DNA of 64,000 bases from Rhizobium ecuadorense (GTDB lineage Bacteria > Pseudomonadota > Alphaproteobacteria > Rhizobiales > Rhizobiaceae): NCBI RefSeq assembly GCF_001187535.1, contig NZ_LFIO01001790.1:124001-188000 (forward strand). The letters are read 5' to 3'. This document shows positions 53,656-62,499 of this stretch, in pieces. Both the position numbers and the translations under genes were made by a program. Position 1 is the stretch's first letter. Every line of letters begins with the position of its first letter. Under the pieces are notes generated by a model. The model was not told the origin of the DNA and made no database searches. It saw nothing but the letters and a program-made list of their open reading frames with translations.

Positions 53656-54126
53656 ATGTTCGGTTTGAGTAACAAGATCGCGACCGCAGTTCTGGCTGCC
53701 GCCGTCGTTCTGACAGGGTTCGTGCCGTCGCAGGCAATCCAGATGCCGACCGCCCCGCAGGTGGAAAAATCCTCCGCCGTCGAGAATGTCCAATACCGCC
53801 GCTACTATCGCCGTGATTATTACCGTCCCGGCTATCGCCCCGGCGCCTATTACCGTCCCGGCTATTACGGCGGCTATCGCGGATATTCCTACTACCGCCC
53901 GGGCTATCGTCACTATAACGGCTACTGGTACCCGCTCGCCGCCTTCGGCGCCGGCGCGGTCATCGGCGGCGCCATTGTCGCCCAGCCGCGTTATGTCGAG
54001 CCCGCGCCCCGCATGGGTTCAAGCCACGTCGCCTGGTGCGCCAACCGCTACCGCTCCTATCGCGCCTACGACAACACGTTCCAGCCCTATAACGGCCCCC
54101 GCCAGCAGTGCTATTCGCCGTATTGA
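53656..54126 (+). CDS. BA14K family secreted protein
   Basis: 156 residues. Signal peptide (MFGLSNKIATAVLAAAVVLTGFVPSQA), a Tyr/Arg/Pro/Gly-rich middle with repeated YRPGY units (about 48-88), a Gly/Ala hydrophobic segment (AAFGAGAVIGGAIVA) and a C-terminal BA14K domain with VAWCANRYRSYRAYDNTFQPYNGPRQQC, whose two cysteines are conserved. BA14K is a Brucella immunoreactive, lectin-like protein family common in rhizobia. Transcription is likely from the stress promoter immediately upstream. Confidence 0.9.
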   Translation: MFGLSNKIATAVLAAAVVLTGFVPSQAIQMPTAPQVEKSSAVENVQYRRYYRRDYYRPGYRPGAYYRPGYYGGYRGYSYYRPGYRHYNGYWYPLAAFGAGAVIGGAIVAQPRYVEPAPRMGSSHVAWCANRYRSYRAYDNTFQPYNGPRQQCYSPY

Positions 54127-54185
54127 GGTGAGGTGAGGCAAGCGCGACGCGAGTTGCTTCGGCGGAGGAATTGGCCGAAACATCA

Positions 54186-54236
54186 CCCACCCTCCTTCCT
54201 CCTCGGGCTTGAGTCGAGATGACGGAGGGTGGGGGA
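54186..54236. repeat. Palindromic element family C, copy 2
   Basis: CCCACCCTCCTTCCTCCTCGGGCTTGAG... GATGACGGAGGGTGGGGG is one palindromic unit of family C. Confidence 0.65.
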
Positions 54237-54418
54237 AGCTCTGCCCCTAATTCCGTGGGATATCCGGGTCAGAAGCGCCCGTGGTCCGAGATACGATGCG
54301 CCGCGACTTTGTTGGACGGGCTTCCGTCAGCAACCGCTCATGGACCTGCGCATGCGGCGCAACGAGAGGGCGCTGGCATGAAAGCCGGTGAACCATTTCA
54401 TCGTCGGCTGCGAAAAAC

Positions 54419-54682
54419 TCAGTGAACGGCTGTTATCACCGACATGCCAGCTTCGTCGGCGGCACGGATCAGCGCTGCTCGCGCGTCGTCAGCCGGAATT
54501 TCCCCACGAATCGCATCCCGGCATGCCCTAATCGCAATGAGATATTCGTCTCCATCGTCGATCGGCCAGCCAACCGTCAGCATCTCGGCAGCCTGCACAA
54601 GGCTTGCAACAAGCTTGTATTTTTCCGGCCCACTCACAACGAGCATCAGAGGGACGAACTCTTCGGATATGCACCATTCCAT
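54419..54682 (-). CDS. DUF982 domain protein
   Basis: 87 residues. The DUF982 pattern is clear: a start MEWCISEEFVPLMLVVSGPE, then VASLVQAAEMLTVGWPIDDGDEYLIAIRACRDAIRGEI and a final ARAALIRAADEAGM. These small proteins are abundant in rhizobia, often on plasmids, and have no known function. The ATG at 54682 follows GGGGAGG; a GTG at 54700 is in frame. It lies between two family C repeats. Confidence 0.83.
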   Translation of the reverse strand: MEWCISEEFVPLMLVVSGPEKYKLVASLVQAAEMLTVGWPIDDGDEYLIAIRACRDAIRGEIPADDARAALIRAADEAGMSVITAVH

Positions 54683-54802
54683 GACAATTGGCCTCCCCAC
54701 GGTAAATGTATTAGTAACCGTGCAAGAACCGTTCCGGGTGAGGTGGGGTACGCGCAGCGTCGCGCAATTGCGTTGTGCCGACCGTGAGTTTCGCCGAACG
54801 TA

Positions 54803-54855
54803 ACCCCACCCTCCGTCCTCCTCGGGTCAAACCCGAGGAGGACGGAGCGTGGGGC
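54803..54855. repeat. Palindromic element family C, copy 3
   Basis: CCCCACCCTCCGTCCTCCTC-GGGTCAAACCC-GAGGAGGACGGAGCGTGGGG is an almost complete hairpin, 53 bases long. Confidence 0.7.
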
Positions 54856-54927
54856 AATCTCTGCGGCTAGAACGGTGACGTTTGCTGAATAGCAGCGGAA
54901 TTGCCAACACCCACCGCACGTCTCAAT

Positions 54928-55923
54928 TCAAAGAATATCCACCCGCCGCAGCAGCCACCAGGCAAAGGCGATCGAGGCGACGATGAGGGCGACGGCGTAT
55001 TCGGTGCCGTAGTCGCCGACGGCGAAGGGCAGGTTGGCGGTGTTCATGCCGAAGAAACCGGTCACCAGGGTCGGCGGCAGCAGGAAGGCCGTCATGATCG
55101 ACAGCAGATAGAGGTGGCGGTTGGTCTCGGAGGATTGCTTCGAGTCGATTTCTTCGTGCAGCAGGCGCGCCCGGTCCTGCAGCGCATAGATGTCGTGGTC
55201 GACCGTTTCCAGCCGGCTCGTCAGCCGCCGCGCCACATCGTCGAAGCCGAAGGGCATTTCGTCGTCGTCGGCGGCCGCCGCGCGGCGCATCAGCGCCAGC
55301 ACCGTGCGCAGATGCCGGTGCAGCCTGACCACGGTGCGCCGCACCGGCGCCAGCCGTCGGCGTTCGTCGCGCGGCGCGTTGTCGTAGACGAAATCCTCGA
55401 TCAGGTTCAGTTCATCGGTGAGCTCGATGACGATGGCGATCAGCGTGCGCTGAAACTCGATCACCAGCAGTTCGAACAGATCGACCGGCCGTGAGAATTT
55501 GCCCGGATTCTTCTCGATCAGCGCCCGCGCCCGCTCGACGCTGCGCAGCGGCTGCAGCCTGGTGGTGATGATGAAGCGGTCGGACATGGCGAAATGCAGC
55601 CAGCCGAGATTGCTGGTGTCCTCAGCGAAATCGCGCTGGCAGTCGACGAGCGTGCCGTAGAGCATCTGCTCGTCGACGGTGATGGTTGCATGCGTGTCAC
55701 GCGTCGTCAGCGCCGATTTCGCATCCTCCGTCAGCCCGGTAAGGGTTTCGAGCAATGCCGGCACGCGGGCGTCGACAAGGTTGAGGTGCAGCCAGTAGAA
55801 ACAATCGTCGGCGGTCAGATCCGCTACCGTCGCACTGTTATTCAGCCGCACCGCCGTCTTTTCACCCGGCGAAAAGCGGTAGGCCCAGACGAAGCCGGGT
55901 ATGTTGGCGGGCAATGTATCCAT
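54928..55923 (-). CDS. zntB: CorA/ZntB-type zinc or divalent cation transporter
   Basis: 331 residues. A large cytoplasmic helical domain, two C-terminal membrane helices and the GMN signature in VTGFFGMNTANLP place it in the CorA superfamily; the starting GFVWAYRFSPGEKT and GMNTANLP variants fit the ZntB subgroup, proton-coupled Zn2+ transporters. The window holds a second CorA-like gene at 5.6 kb, clearly a different subgroup. ATG 55923 has AAAGGAT upstream. Confidence 0.87.
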   Translation of the reverse strand: MDTLPANIPGFVWAYRFSPGEKTAVRLNNSATVADLTADDCFYWLHLNLVDARVPALLETLTGLTEDAKSALTTRDTHATITVDEQMLYGTLVDCQRDFAEDTSNLGWLHFAMSDRFIITTRLQPLRSVERARALIEKNPGKFSRPVDLFELLVIEFQRTLIAIVIELTDELNLIEDFVYDNAPRDERRRLAPVRRTVVRLHRHLRTVLALMRRAAAADDDEMPFGFDDVARRLTSRLETVDHDIYALQDRARLLHEEIDSKQSSETNRHLYLLSIMTAFLLPPTLVTGFFGMNTANLPFAVGDYGTEYAVALIVASIAFAWWLLRRVDIL

Positions 55924-56063
55924 TGGTCGCCGATCCTTTGCGAAGGCGATGTCGTTTTCGGAGATTTCCCCTAGAGAAACTTCATGACGTCCATTTGTGC
56001 GAGGGTGCAAGGGCCAAGCGCTGTTTCCGGTGAATTATCACATGGCAGGCCGGGAAATCGAAA

Positions 56064-56079
56064 TTGACGTTTACGTAAA
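56064..56079. promoter_or_regulatory. Candidate MerR-family (LiuR-like) operator
   Basis: TTGACGTTTACGTAAA is a near-palindrome (12 of 16 positions symmetric), 75 bases before the acyl-CoA dehydrogenase start. It resembles the motifs reported for MerR-type regulators of branched-chain acid and fatty acid breakdown. Confidence 0.45.
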
Positions 56080-56153
56080 AATCAATTAGCCCTTTGCCAC
56101 GGAAGGCTTTGCCCAAGGGCAGACAATGCAGGCCGGTCCCGCGGAGGAAGACA

Positions 56154-57932
56154 ATGTACAAGGCGCCCGTCGAGGAAATCGCGTTCACGTTGAAGCACGT
56201 AGCCGGCATGGGCGAGGCGGTTTCCCAAGGGCATCTCGGCGATCTCGGCGAAGATCTGATCGACGCGATCCTCTCCGAAGCGGGACGTTTTGCCACAGAG
56301 GAGGTGGCGCCGCTCGCCGACATCGGCGACCGCCAGGGCGCCCGTCTGGAAGGGGACGAGGTCAGGCTGCCGGACGGCTGGCGCGATCTCTATCGCAATT
56401 GGATCGCCGGCGGCTGGAACGGCCTGACGGCGCCCGCAGCTTTCGGCGGCCAGGCTCTGCCGCATATGCTGAATGTCGCCGCACTGGAAATGTGGAATTC
56501 CGGTTCCATGGCCTTTGCGCTCGCCCCGACGCTGACGATGGGCGCCATCGAGGCGGTCAGCGCCCATGGCAGCGCTGCGCTGAAGGAGACATATCTGGCA
56601 AGGATGGTGTCCGGCGAATGGACCGGCACCATGAACCTGACCGAGCCGCATGCCGGCTCCGATCTCGGTGTACTGAAAGCCCGCGCCGAGCGCCGCGCCG
56701 ACGGCAGCTACCGCATCTTCGGCCAGAAGATCTTCATCACCTGGGGCGAGCATGACGCGGCCGACAATATCATTCATCTGGTGCTGGCCCGCCTGCCGGA
56801 TGCGCCGGCCGGCACCCGCGGCATTTCGCTCTTTCTGGTGCCGAAATTCCTGGTGAACGACGACAGCTCGCTTGGCCCCCGCAACGATCTGTTCTGCCAC
56901 TCGCTCGAGCACAAGCTCGGCATCCACGGCTCGCCGACCTGCACGATGATCTATGGCGACGGCCGGTTCGGCGACGAAAAAGGTGCTGTCGGATGGCTGG
57001 TCGGCGAGGAGAACAAGGGGCTCGCCTGCATGTTCACGATGATGAACAATGCCCGTCTCGCCGTCGGCATGCAGGGCGTGGCGATCGCCGAGGCCGCCAC
57101 CCAGAAGGCGCTCGCCTATGCCAGGGAGCGCACCCAGGGCAAGGCGCCCGGCTGGAGCGGGCCCGGCATGAGCCAGATCGTCGAACATCCCGATGTCATC
57201 AGGATGCTGCTGACGATGAAGGCGCTGACCCAAGGGTCGCGCGCCATCTCCTATGCCTGCGCCCATGCGATCGACATGTCCCACCGGGCAGGCGATACGA
57301 GCCGCCACTGGCAGGAACGCGCCGCGCTGCTGACGCCGATCGCCAAGTCCTTTTCCACCGACGCCGGCGTCGACGTCGCCTCGCTCGGCATTCAGGTGCA
57401 TGGCGGCATGGGCTTCATCGAGGAGACCGGTGCGGCGCGTTATCTCCGCGACGCCCGGATCGCGCCGATCTACGAGGGCACCAACGGCATCCAGGCGATC
57501 GACCTCGTCACCCGCAAGCTGCCGCTCTCCGGCGGCGATCAGGTGACGGGCTTCATCGCTGAATTGAAGGAGATCGCCGACAGCGTCCGCCGCGCCAATC
57601 TCGATGGCTTCGGCGAGACCGCCGCCAGGCTCGACGCAGCGATTTCTGATCTCGAAGCGGCGACCGCCTGGCTGACGAAGATGCTGGCCGATGGCAAGGC
57701 GGCCGAGGCGCTCTCGGGTGCGACACCCTATCAGCGCCTGTTCGGCCTCGTGCTCACCGGCTGCTATCTCGCCAAGGGCGCTCTTGCCGAAAGCGGCGAC
57801 GGCAGGGGCGAGGGCCGCGTCGCGCTCTGCCGCTTCGCCGCCGAAAACCTGCTGGCCGAGACCGCAGCCCTTGGCGACCGCGTGGTCAATGGCGCGGCAA
57901 GCCTTGCCGCCGCCCGCATCCTGCTCGCCTGA
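56154..57932 (+). CDS. Acyl-CoA dehydrogenase (DmdC/AcdA-like long form)
   Basis: 592 residues, the long class with a C-terminal extension. The N-terminal helical domain carries the AcylCoA_dh signature region TMNLTEPHAGSDLG (about 165-178), and the catalytic Glu is expected in IAPIYEGTNGIQAIDL (YEGTNGIQ). FAD-dependent oxidation of an acyl-CoA in the cytoplasm; this class includes 3-methylmercaptopropionyl-CoA dehydrogenase, but the substrate is not determined. GGAGGAAG precedes the ATG. The crotonase gene begins 29 bases after the stop. Confidence 0.9.
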   Translation: MYKAPVEEIAFTLKHVAGMGEAVSQGHLGDLGEDLIDAILSEAGRFATEEVAPLADIGDRQGARLEGDEVRLPDGWRDLYRNWIAGGWNGLTAPAAFGGQALPHMLNVAALEMWNSGSMAFALAPTLTMGAIEAVSAHGSAALKETYLARMVSGEWTGTMNLTEPHAGSDLGVLKARAERRADGSYRIFGQKIFITWGEHDAADNIIHLVLARLPDAPAGTRGISLFLVPKFLVNDDSSLGPRNDLFCHSLEHKLGIHGSPTCTMIYGDGRFGDEKGAVGWLVGEENKGLACMFTMMNNARLAVGMQGVAIAEAATQKALAYARERTQGKAPGWSGPGMSQIVEHPDVIRMLLTMKALTQGSRAISYACAHAIDMSHRAGDTSRHWQERAALLTPIAKSFSTDAGVDVASLGIQVHGGMGFIEETGAARYLRDARIAPIYEGTNGIQAIDLVTRKLPLSGGDQVTGFIAELKEIADSVRRANLDGFGETAARLDAAISDLEAATAWLTKMLADGKAAEALSGATPYQRLFGLVLTGCYLAKGALAESGDGRGEGRVALCRFAAENLLAETAALGDRVVNGAASLAAARILLA

Positions 57933-57961
57933 GGCGACCCCAAGACCTCTGAGGAGATTCC

Positions 57962-58717
57962 ATGACCGATCACATCATCGTCGAGCAGCCTTCCGCCCAT
58001 CCCGGCGTCCAGCTCATCCGCTTCAACCGGCCGGAGAAGAAGAACGCCATCACCCGTGCCATGTACCGGACAATGGCCGATGCGCTGAAGGCGGCCGATG
58101 CCGATCCCGCCATCCGCGCCATAGCCTTTCTCGGCACCGAGGGCTGCTTTTCCTCAGGCAATGATCTGAACGACTTCCTTGCCGCCGCGGTCGGCGGCGG
58201 CGGCCTGGAGCAGGAAATCCTCGATTTCCTCTATGCGCTGGTGAAGGCCGAAAAACCGGTGGTCTCCGGCGTTGACGGTCTGGCGATCGGCATCGGCTCG
58301 ACCATCCATCTCCATTGTGACCTGACGATCGCCTCGAGCCGCAGCCAGTTCCGTACCCCCTTTGTCGATCTGGCGCTGGTGCCGGAGGCTGGCTCCAGTC
58401 TGGTTGCGCCGCGCCTGATGGGCCACCAGCGCGCCTTCGCCATGCTCGCGGCCGGAGAGGCCTTTTCCGCAGCGGAGGCAAAGGAGGCCGGTCTCATCTG
58501 GAAGGTGGTCGAACCCGGTGAAGTCGATGCTATGACGCTGACGACCGCCGCTCGCCTTGCCGCCAAGCCGCCGCAGGCGCTGCGTATCGCCCGCGATCTC
58601 GTCCGTGGCGACAGGGACGAGATCATCGCCCGCATCGACGAGGAGGCCGGCCATTTCTCCGCCCGTCTGAAAAGCGCCGAAGCCCGGGCCGCCTTCGAAG
58701 CCTTCATGCGCCGCTGA
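57962..58717 (+). CDS. Enoyl-CoA hydratase/isomerase family protein
   Basis: 251 residues. Crotonase fold with the oxyanion-hole segment GTEGCFSSGNDLNDF and the later FVDLALVPEAGSSLVAPRLMG. One Glu (in VPEAGSS) is at the position used by enoyl-CoA isomerases, while the other hydratase Glu position is Ser/Thr (GSTIHLHCD), so isomerase activity is more likely than hydration. It is paired with the acyl-CoA dehydrogenase, pointing to breakdown of a fatty or branched acid. Confidence 0.87.
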   Translation: MTDHIIVEQPSAHPGVQLIRFNRPEKKNAITRAMYRTMADALKAADADPAIRAIAFLGTEGCFSSGNDLNDFLAAAVGGGGLEQEILDFLYALVKAEKPVVSGVDGLAIGIGSTIHLHCDLTIASSRSQFRTPFVDLALVPEAGSSLVAPRLMGHQRAFAMLAAGEAFSAAEAKEAGLIWKVVEPGEVDAMTLTTAARLAAKPPQALRIARDLVRGDRDEIIARIDEEAGHFSARLKSAEARAAFEAFMRR

Positions 58718-58745
58718 AGCGCTTCACATTTTTGCTGGAACTGCT

Positions 58746-59750
58746 TTAAACCGCCGGCACATCGAAGACCTCGCCGGCCCTCAGCGGCCGGAACCGCTCC
58801 GGGGGAATATCATGCTCGCGCATTGCATCTTGCAATGCCCTCGTCGGCGCATCGACCGCTTCATTCGTCAGTTGGAACGTCGCGAAGTGATGCCCCGCCA
58901 CATAGGCCGCGTTTGCCAGCGTCATCCCGATCACCGCCTCCCGCGGATTCTGGTGCTGGCCTTGCATGAACCATCGCGGCTCATAGGCGCCGAAGGGTAG
59001 AATGGCCAGGCGAAAGCCGCCATGCTTCTGCTGTGCGGCTTTGTAATTGATGCCGTGGTGAAAGCCTGTATCGCCGACGTGATAGATCTTTCCGGCCGGA
59101 GTCGACAGAACGAACGAGGCCCAGAGCGCCATGCGGCGGTCGGTGCCGCCGCGGGCGGACCAATGATGCGCAGGTTCCGCATCGATGCTGATTCCGGCGT
59201 GCGCAATGCACTCGCCCCAGTCCATCACTGTTGTCTGTAGATCGGGCACGGCGCGGCGGATGATCGTGTCATTGCCGAGCGGCGTCACCACACGCGGCCG
59301 ATGCTTCGCATGCAGCCGCCTGAGCGTTGCGATATCGAGATGATCATAATGATTGTGCGAGATCAGCACGAGATCGATCGACGGCAGATCATCGAATGCG
59401 ATGCCCGGTCGGACGACGCGTTTCGGCCCGGCAAAGGTGAAGGGACTGACGCGCTCCGACCACACCGGGTCGGTGAGGATATTGAGCCCGGCGACCTGCA
59501 CCAGCATGGTCGCATGCCCAACCATGGTCACCCGCAGATCGCCACCGTCGACACGTGGATCCGGCTTGACCGCCGGATATGGGCTTGGGACCGACCGTGG
59601 CCAACGCTCACGGCCACCATCGAATTGCCATCGCAGCAAATCGCGGAAACCAAGGGGCTCAATACCGTCTGGATTGAAGAAGTATGTGCCGTCGAAGTGA
59701 TCGGACACCGGGCCGGTATAGTAGGGATTTCGTCTTTTGGTCTTGCGCAT
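58746..59750 (-). CDS. MBL-fold metal-dependent hydrolase (NAPE-PLD/UlaG-like)
   Basis: 334 residues. The metal-binding HNHYDHLD (HxHxDH) motif, LTDPVWSERVSPFTFAGPKR, the PAHHW segment and the HVGDTGFH strand match the lipase-like metallo-beta-lactamase-fold group related to N-acylphosphatidylethanolamine phospholipase D. Probably cytoplasmic. Substrate unknown. It is convergent with the crotonase gene, with 28 bases between stops. Confidence 0.87.
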   Translation of the reverse strand: MRKTKRRNPYYTGPVSDHFDGTYFFNPDGIEPLGFRDLLRWQFDGGRERWPRSVPSPYPAVKPDPRVDGGDLRVTMVGHATMLVQVAGLNILTDPVWSERVSPFTFAGPKRVVRPGIAFDDLPSIDLVLISHNHYDHLDIATLRRLHAKHRPRVVTPLGNDTIIRRAVPDLQTTVMDWGECIAHAGISIDAEPAHHWSARGGTDRRMALWASFVLSTPAGKIYHVGDTGFHHGINYKAAQQKHGGFRLAILPFGAYEPRWFMQGQHQNPREAVIGMTLANAAYVAGHHFATFQLTNEAVDAPTRALQDAMREHDIPPERFRPLRAGEVFDVPAV

Positions 59751-59832
59751 TCAGAATCGGTTTCCTTGGCCGAGAACAGGGTGACTTTAAGCGTGTCGGC
59801 TCGAAATCTGAATCCTGTCCTCGATTAAAGAC

Positions 59833-60651
59833 TCAAGCCGAGGCCGGAAACTCGTTGACCTTGCGCAAGAGGCTGTCGACCAGCCGCTCCGGCAGGTAGC
59901 GACGAAGCGAGCGGACCTGGCGTGACTGCTTGCCGGCGGAATAGCGCAGCTTCGGCTTCTTGGCTGTTGCGGCTTTGACGACCATGTCGGCGACGACCTG
60001 CGGCGCGTCGCCCGTTTCCACCCATTTGCGCATCAGCGCTTCGCTACGGGTCCGCTCCGACGCATAGACCGGAAGAGGTTGGTCTGCGCGTGTCAGGTTT
60101 TCCTCGAAAGATGTTCTGGTGACGCCGGGTTGGACGAGAATGACACGAATGCCGAAGTTGCGCACTTCGTGATCGAGCGATTCCGAATAGCCCTCGAGCG
60201 CATGTTTGGTTGCGGCATAGAAGGCGTTGTAGGGGGATGGGATAAGTCCCAGGATTGAGCTCATGTTGACGATCCGGCCGCTCTTCTGCTTGCGCATGAC
60301 CGGCAGCACGGCATTGACGACGCGGGCGACACCGAAAAGGTTGACGTCGAAAAGCCGCTGGGCCTGGTCGATCGATGATTCTTCGGCGCCGCCGAGCAGG
60401 CCGATCCCGGCATTGTTGACGACAAGATCGATCCGGCCGGCCTGTTGCAGGATCTCGGCAATGGCAGCCTCCACCGATGCTTGATCCGTCACGTCGCAGA
60501 TCAGCATCGTTATCCCGGGCCTGTTGGCGACTGGTTTGCGGCTTGTTCCATAGACGCGATAGCCGGCCTTCACCAGCGATTGGGCCGTGACAAGGCCAAT
60601 GCCGGAGGACGCACCGGTGACCAGCGCAACGTTTCTGCTTTTGTCGATCAT
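59833..60651 (-). CDS. SDR-family oxidoreductase next to an HxlR regulator
   Basis: 272 residues. Cofactor motif TGASSGIG (12-19), NNAG (about 79-82), catalytic Ser in MSSILG and the YAATK dyad. The C-terminal KPKLRYSAGKQSRQVRSLRRYLP part is typical of the extended short-chain reductases of the ketoreductase type. It is divergent from the HxlR-type gene, which likely represses it. ATG 60651 is preferred over 60678 by family length. Confidence 0.87.
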   Translation of the reverse strand: MIDKSRNVALVTGASSGIGLVTAQSLVKAGYRVYGTSRKPVANRPGITMLICDVTDQASVEAAIAEILQQAGRIDLVVNNAGIGLLGGAEESSIDQAQRLFDVNLFGVARVVNAVLPVMRKQKSGRIVNMSSILGLIPSPYNAFYAATKHALEGYSESLDHEVRNFGIRVILVQPGVTRTSFEENLTRADQPLPVYASERTRSEALMRKWVETGDAPQVVADMVVKAATAKKPKLRYSAGKQSRQVRSLRRYLPERLVDSLLRKVNEFPASA

Positions 60652-60696
60652 ACTGTCCGCTTTCAAAGGGTGGATCATTGTTGGCCGATCTGTTAC

Positions 60697-60731
60697 TATC
60701 TTTTCGATATCGTGTCACTATCGAAAAGATA
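60697..60731. promoter_or_regulatory. Operator with perfect 13-base inverted arms
   Basis: TATCTTTTCGATA (60697-60709) and TATCGAAAAGATA (60719-60731) are perfect inverted repeats with a nine-base spacer, centred between the divergent SDR and HxlR start codons. It directly precedes the HxlR start (60736), so binding would block its own translation-initiation region too. Confidence 0.8.
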
Positions 60732-60735
60732 CCTA

Positions 60736-61185
60736 ATGAAAAAAAATCCGATTCCGCAGTGCCCGGTCGCCCGCGGCCTTCAATCCGTCGGCGATGCCTG
60801 GAGCATTCTGGTCTTGCGCGACGCCCATACCGGCCTTACCCGCTTCGACCAGTTCAGGAAGAGCCTCGGCATCGTGCCGACCATGCTCACCAAGCGCCTC
60901 AAGGCGCTGACGGATGACGGCCTGCTGGAAAAGCGCCTCTATTCCGAGCGGCCGCCCCGCGAGGAGTACGTGCTGACGGAAGCAGGCCGGGATTTCCTGC
61001 CGGTGCTGATGATGATCGGGGCGTGGGCGCACCGCCATTGCGATGGCGAACTCGCCCGCTATGTCGATGTCGAAACGGGCTTGGAGATCGAGCCGATCGC
61101 CATCGATGGCGTCAGCGGTGCGAAACTTGGAACGCGGGCAATTCGGCTGAATGTGGGTGCGGAGCGCGAATCCGGCACGCAATAA
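60736..61185 (+). CDS. HxlR-family winged-helix transcriptional regulator
   Basis: 149 residues. Typical HxlR start (NPIPQCPVARGLQSVGDAWSILVLRDA) with a Cys near the N-terminus that in relatives senses redox or electrophile stress, then a winged helix (FRKSLGIVPTMLTKRLKALTDDGLLEKRLYSERPPREEYVLTEAGR). The C-terminal part has no known domain. The operator between it and the SDR gene fits autoregulation. ATG at 60736. Confidence 0.88.
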   Translation: MKKNPIPQCPVARGLQSVGDAWSILVLRDAHTGLTRFDQFRKSLGIVPTMLTKRLKALTDDGLLEKRLYSERPPREEYVLTEAGRDFLPVLMMIGAWAHRHCDGELARYVDVETGLEIEPIAIDGVSGAKLGTRAIRLNVGAERESGTQ

Positions 61186-61248
61186 GGATGCTTGAGGGCA
61201 TCGCGCCCTCGGCATTGATATGGACGGGGTGAGTCGGCGGGCGGCCGA

Positions 61249-62499
61249 CTATTTCTCCAGCGTCGCCACCACCTCGACATGCGAGGTCCAGAGGAACTGG
61301 TCGATCGGCGTCACGCCGGTGATCCGGTAACCGCCCTCGACGAGGATTGCGAGGTCGCGCGCCAGCGTCAGCGGATTGCAGCTGACGGCGGCGATCTTCT
61401 TCACCGCGGAGCGGGCAAGCTCCTTGCACTGGAACTCCGCACCGGCGCGCGGCGGATCGAAGACGACGGCATCATAGGGCTTGAACTCCTGCGTCATCAA
61501 GGGGCGGCGGAAGAGATCGCGCTTTTCGATGCTGACCGGCTTCAGCCCCTGCGTGTTGCGGGCGGCGTGGTCGAGGGCGGCAAGCGCCTTTGCCTCGGCT
61601 TCGACAGCATGCACGCGGCCGATCCGCGCCAGCCGCAGCGAAAATGTGCCGGCGCCGGCAAAAAGATCGGCGATCCGTTTGGCCTTGCCGGCATGGGCAA
61701 GCACCAGCTCGGCCATCGCCTCTTCCGCCGGCTTTGTCGCCTGGGCAAAGCCGCCCGGCGGAGGCGAGACCTGGACGCCGCCGAAATCGATCAGCGGCTT
61801 CGACGGCTCGATGAGGATTTCGCCGTTCAAAGAAACACGGGCAATGCCGCGCAGGCTGAGCACGATCTCCACCGCCTTGCGCCGCTGCGCATCGGAGAGT
61901 TTTTTCACCTCGTCGACCGCGATATCGAGGCCGGACAGCGTTTCCAGCACGGAAACGCGGAAGGGTTCGGCGTTGGTCGCGAGTGCCGCGGCAATCGCCC
62001 GTATCGCCGGCAGCCGGGCGACGATCCCCGCCGACGAGATCGGACATTCCTCGATCGCGACGATATGATGGCTTTCGGCCTGGTTGAAACCGATCAGCAT
62101 GTCCTTCTCGGTCTTGCGCGCCGCAAATACCACGCGCCGGCGCTCGCCCGGCCGGGCCGGCACGATCTCGCCGACCTCAGGCGTCAGCCCCTTCGATCGC
62201 AGCGCATCGATGACCAGCTGGCGCTTGAAGGCGCGATAAGGGCTATCGGCCATATGCTGCAGCGTGCAGCCGCCGCAGGTGCCGTTGACGCCATCCGGGC
62301 CGAAATGCCGGCAGGGCGGCTCCTGCCGGTCGGGCGAGGCTGTCGTGATCGACATGATCGTGCCCTGGCTTTTGACGCGGGCGATGGCGACGGTTTCCCC
62401 CGGCAGCGAGAAGGGCACATAGACAGGCCCGCCGGCGCTGCCGGCAATGCCGTCGCCCTGGGCGCCGAGTTTTTCGATCGTGACGGTTTCGGTGCTCAC
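61249..62499 (-). CDS. RNA m5U methyltransferase (RlmD/RumA-like) with Fe-S motif
   Basis: 416 residues beginning at GTG (62499), which overlaps the tlyA stop (GTGA). N-terminal TRAM-like domain (VTIEKLGAQGDGIA), four cysteines at 63, 75, 78 and 152 matching the 4Fe-4S ligands of RlmD, SAM-binding motif LFAGAGTFSLRLA, FDPPRAGAE, and catalytic SCNP (VSCNPLTLARD). It likely methylates a uridine in 23S rRNA or tRNA; the exact base is not known. Confidence 0.9.
   Translation of the reverse strand: MSTETVTIEKLGAQGDGIAGSAGGPVYVPFSLPGETVAIARVKSQGTIMSITTASPDRQEPPCRHFGPDGVNGTCGGCTLQHMADSPYRAFKRQLVIDALRSKGLTPEVGEIVPARPGERRRVVFAARKTEKDMLIGFNQAESHHIVAIEECPISSAGIVARLPAIRAIAAALATNAEPFRVSVLETLSGLDIAVDEVKKLSDAQRRKAVEIVLSLRGIARVSLNGEILIEPSKPLIDFGGVQVSPPPGGFAQATKPAEEAMAELVLAHAGKAKRIADLFAGAGTFSLRLARIGRVHAVEAEAKALAALDHAARNTQGLKPVSIEKRDLFRRPLMTQEFKPYDAVVFDPPRAGAEFQCKELARSAVKKIAAVSCNPLTLARDLAILVEGGYRITGVTPIDQFLWTSHVEVVATLEK

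Noticed and set aside
58716..58742. GAAGCGCTTC followed by ATTTTT as a terminator of the crotonase gene
   Set aside because: The palindrome has no loop and overlaps the stop codon; it looks more like a fragment of a dispersed repeat.
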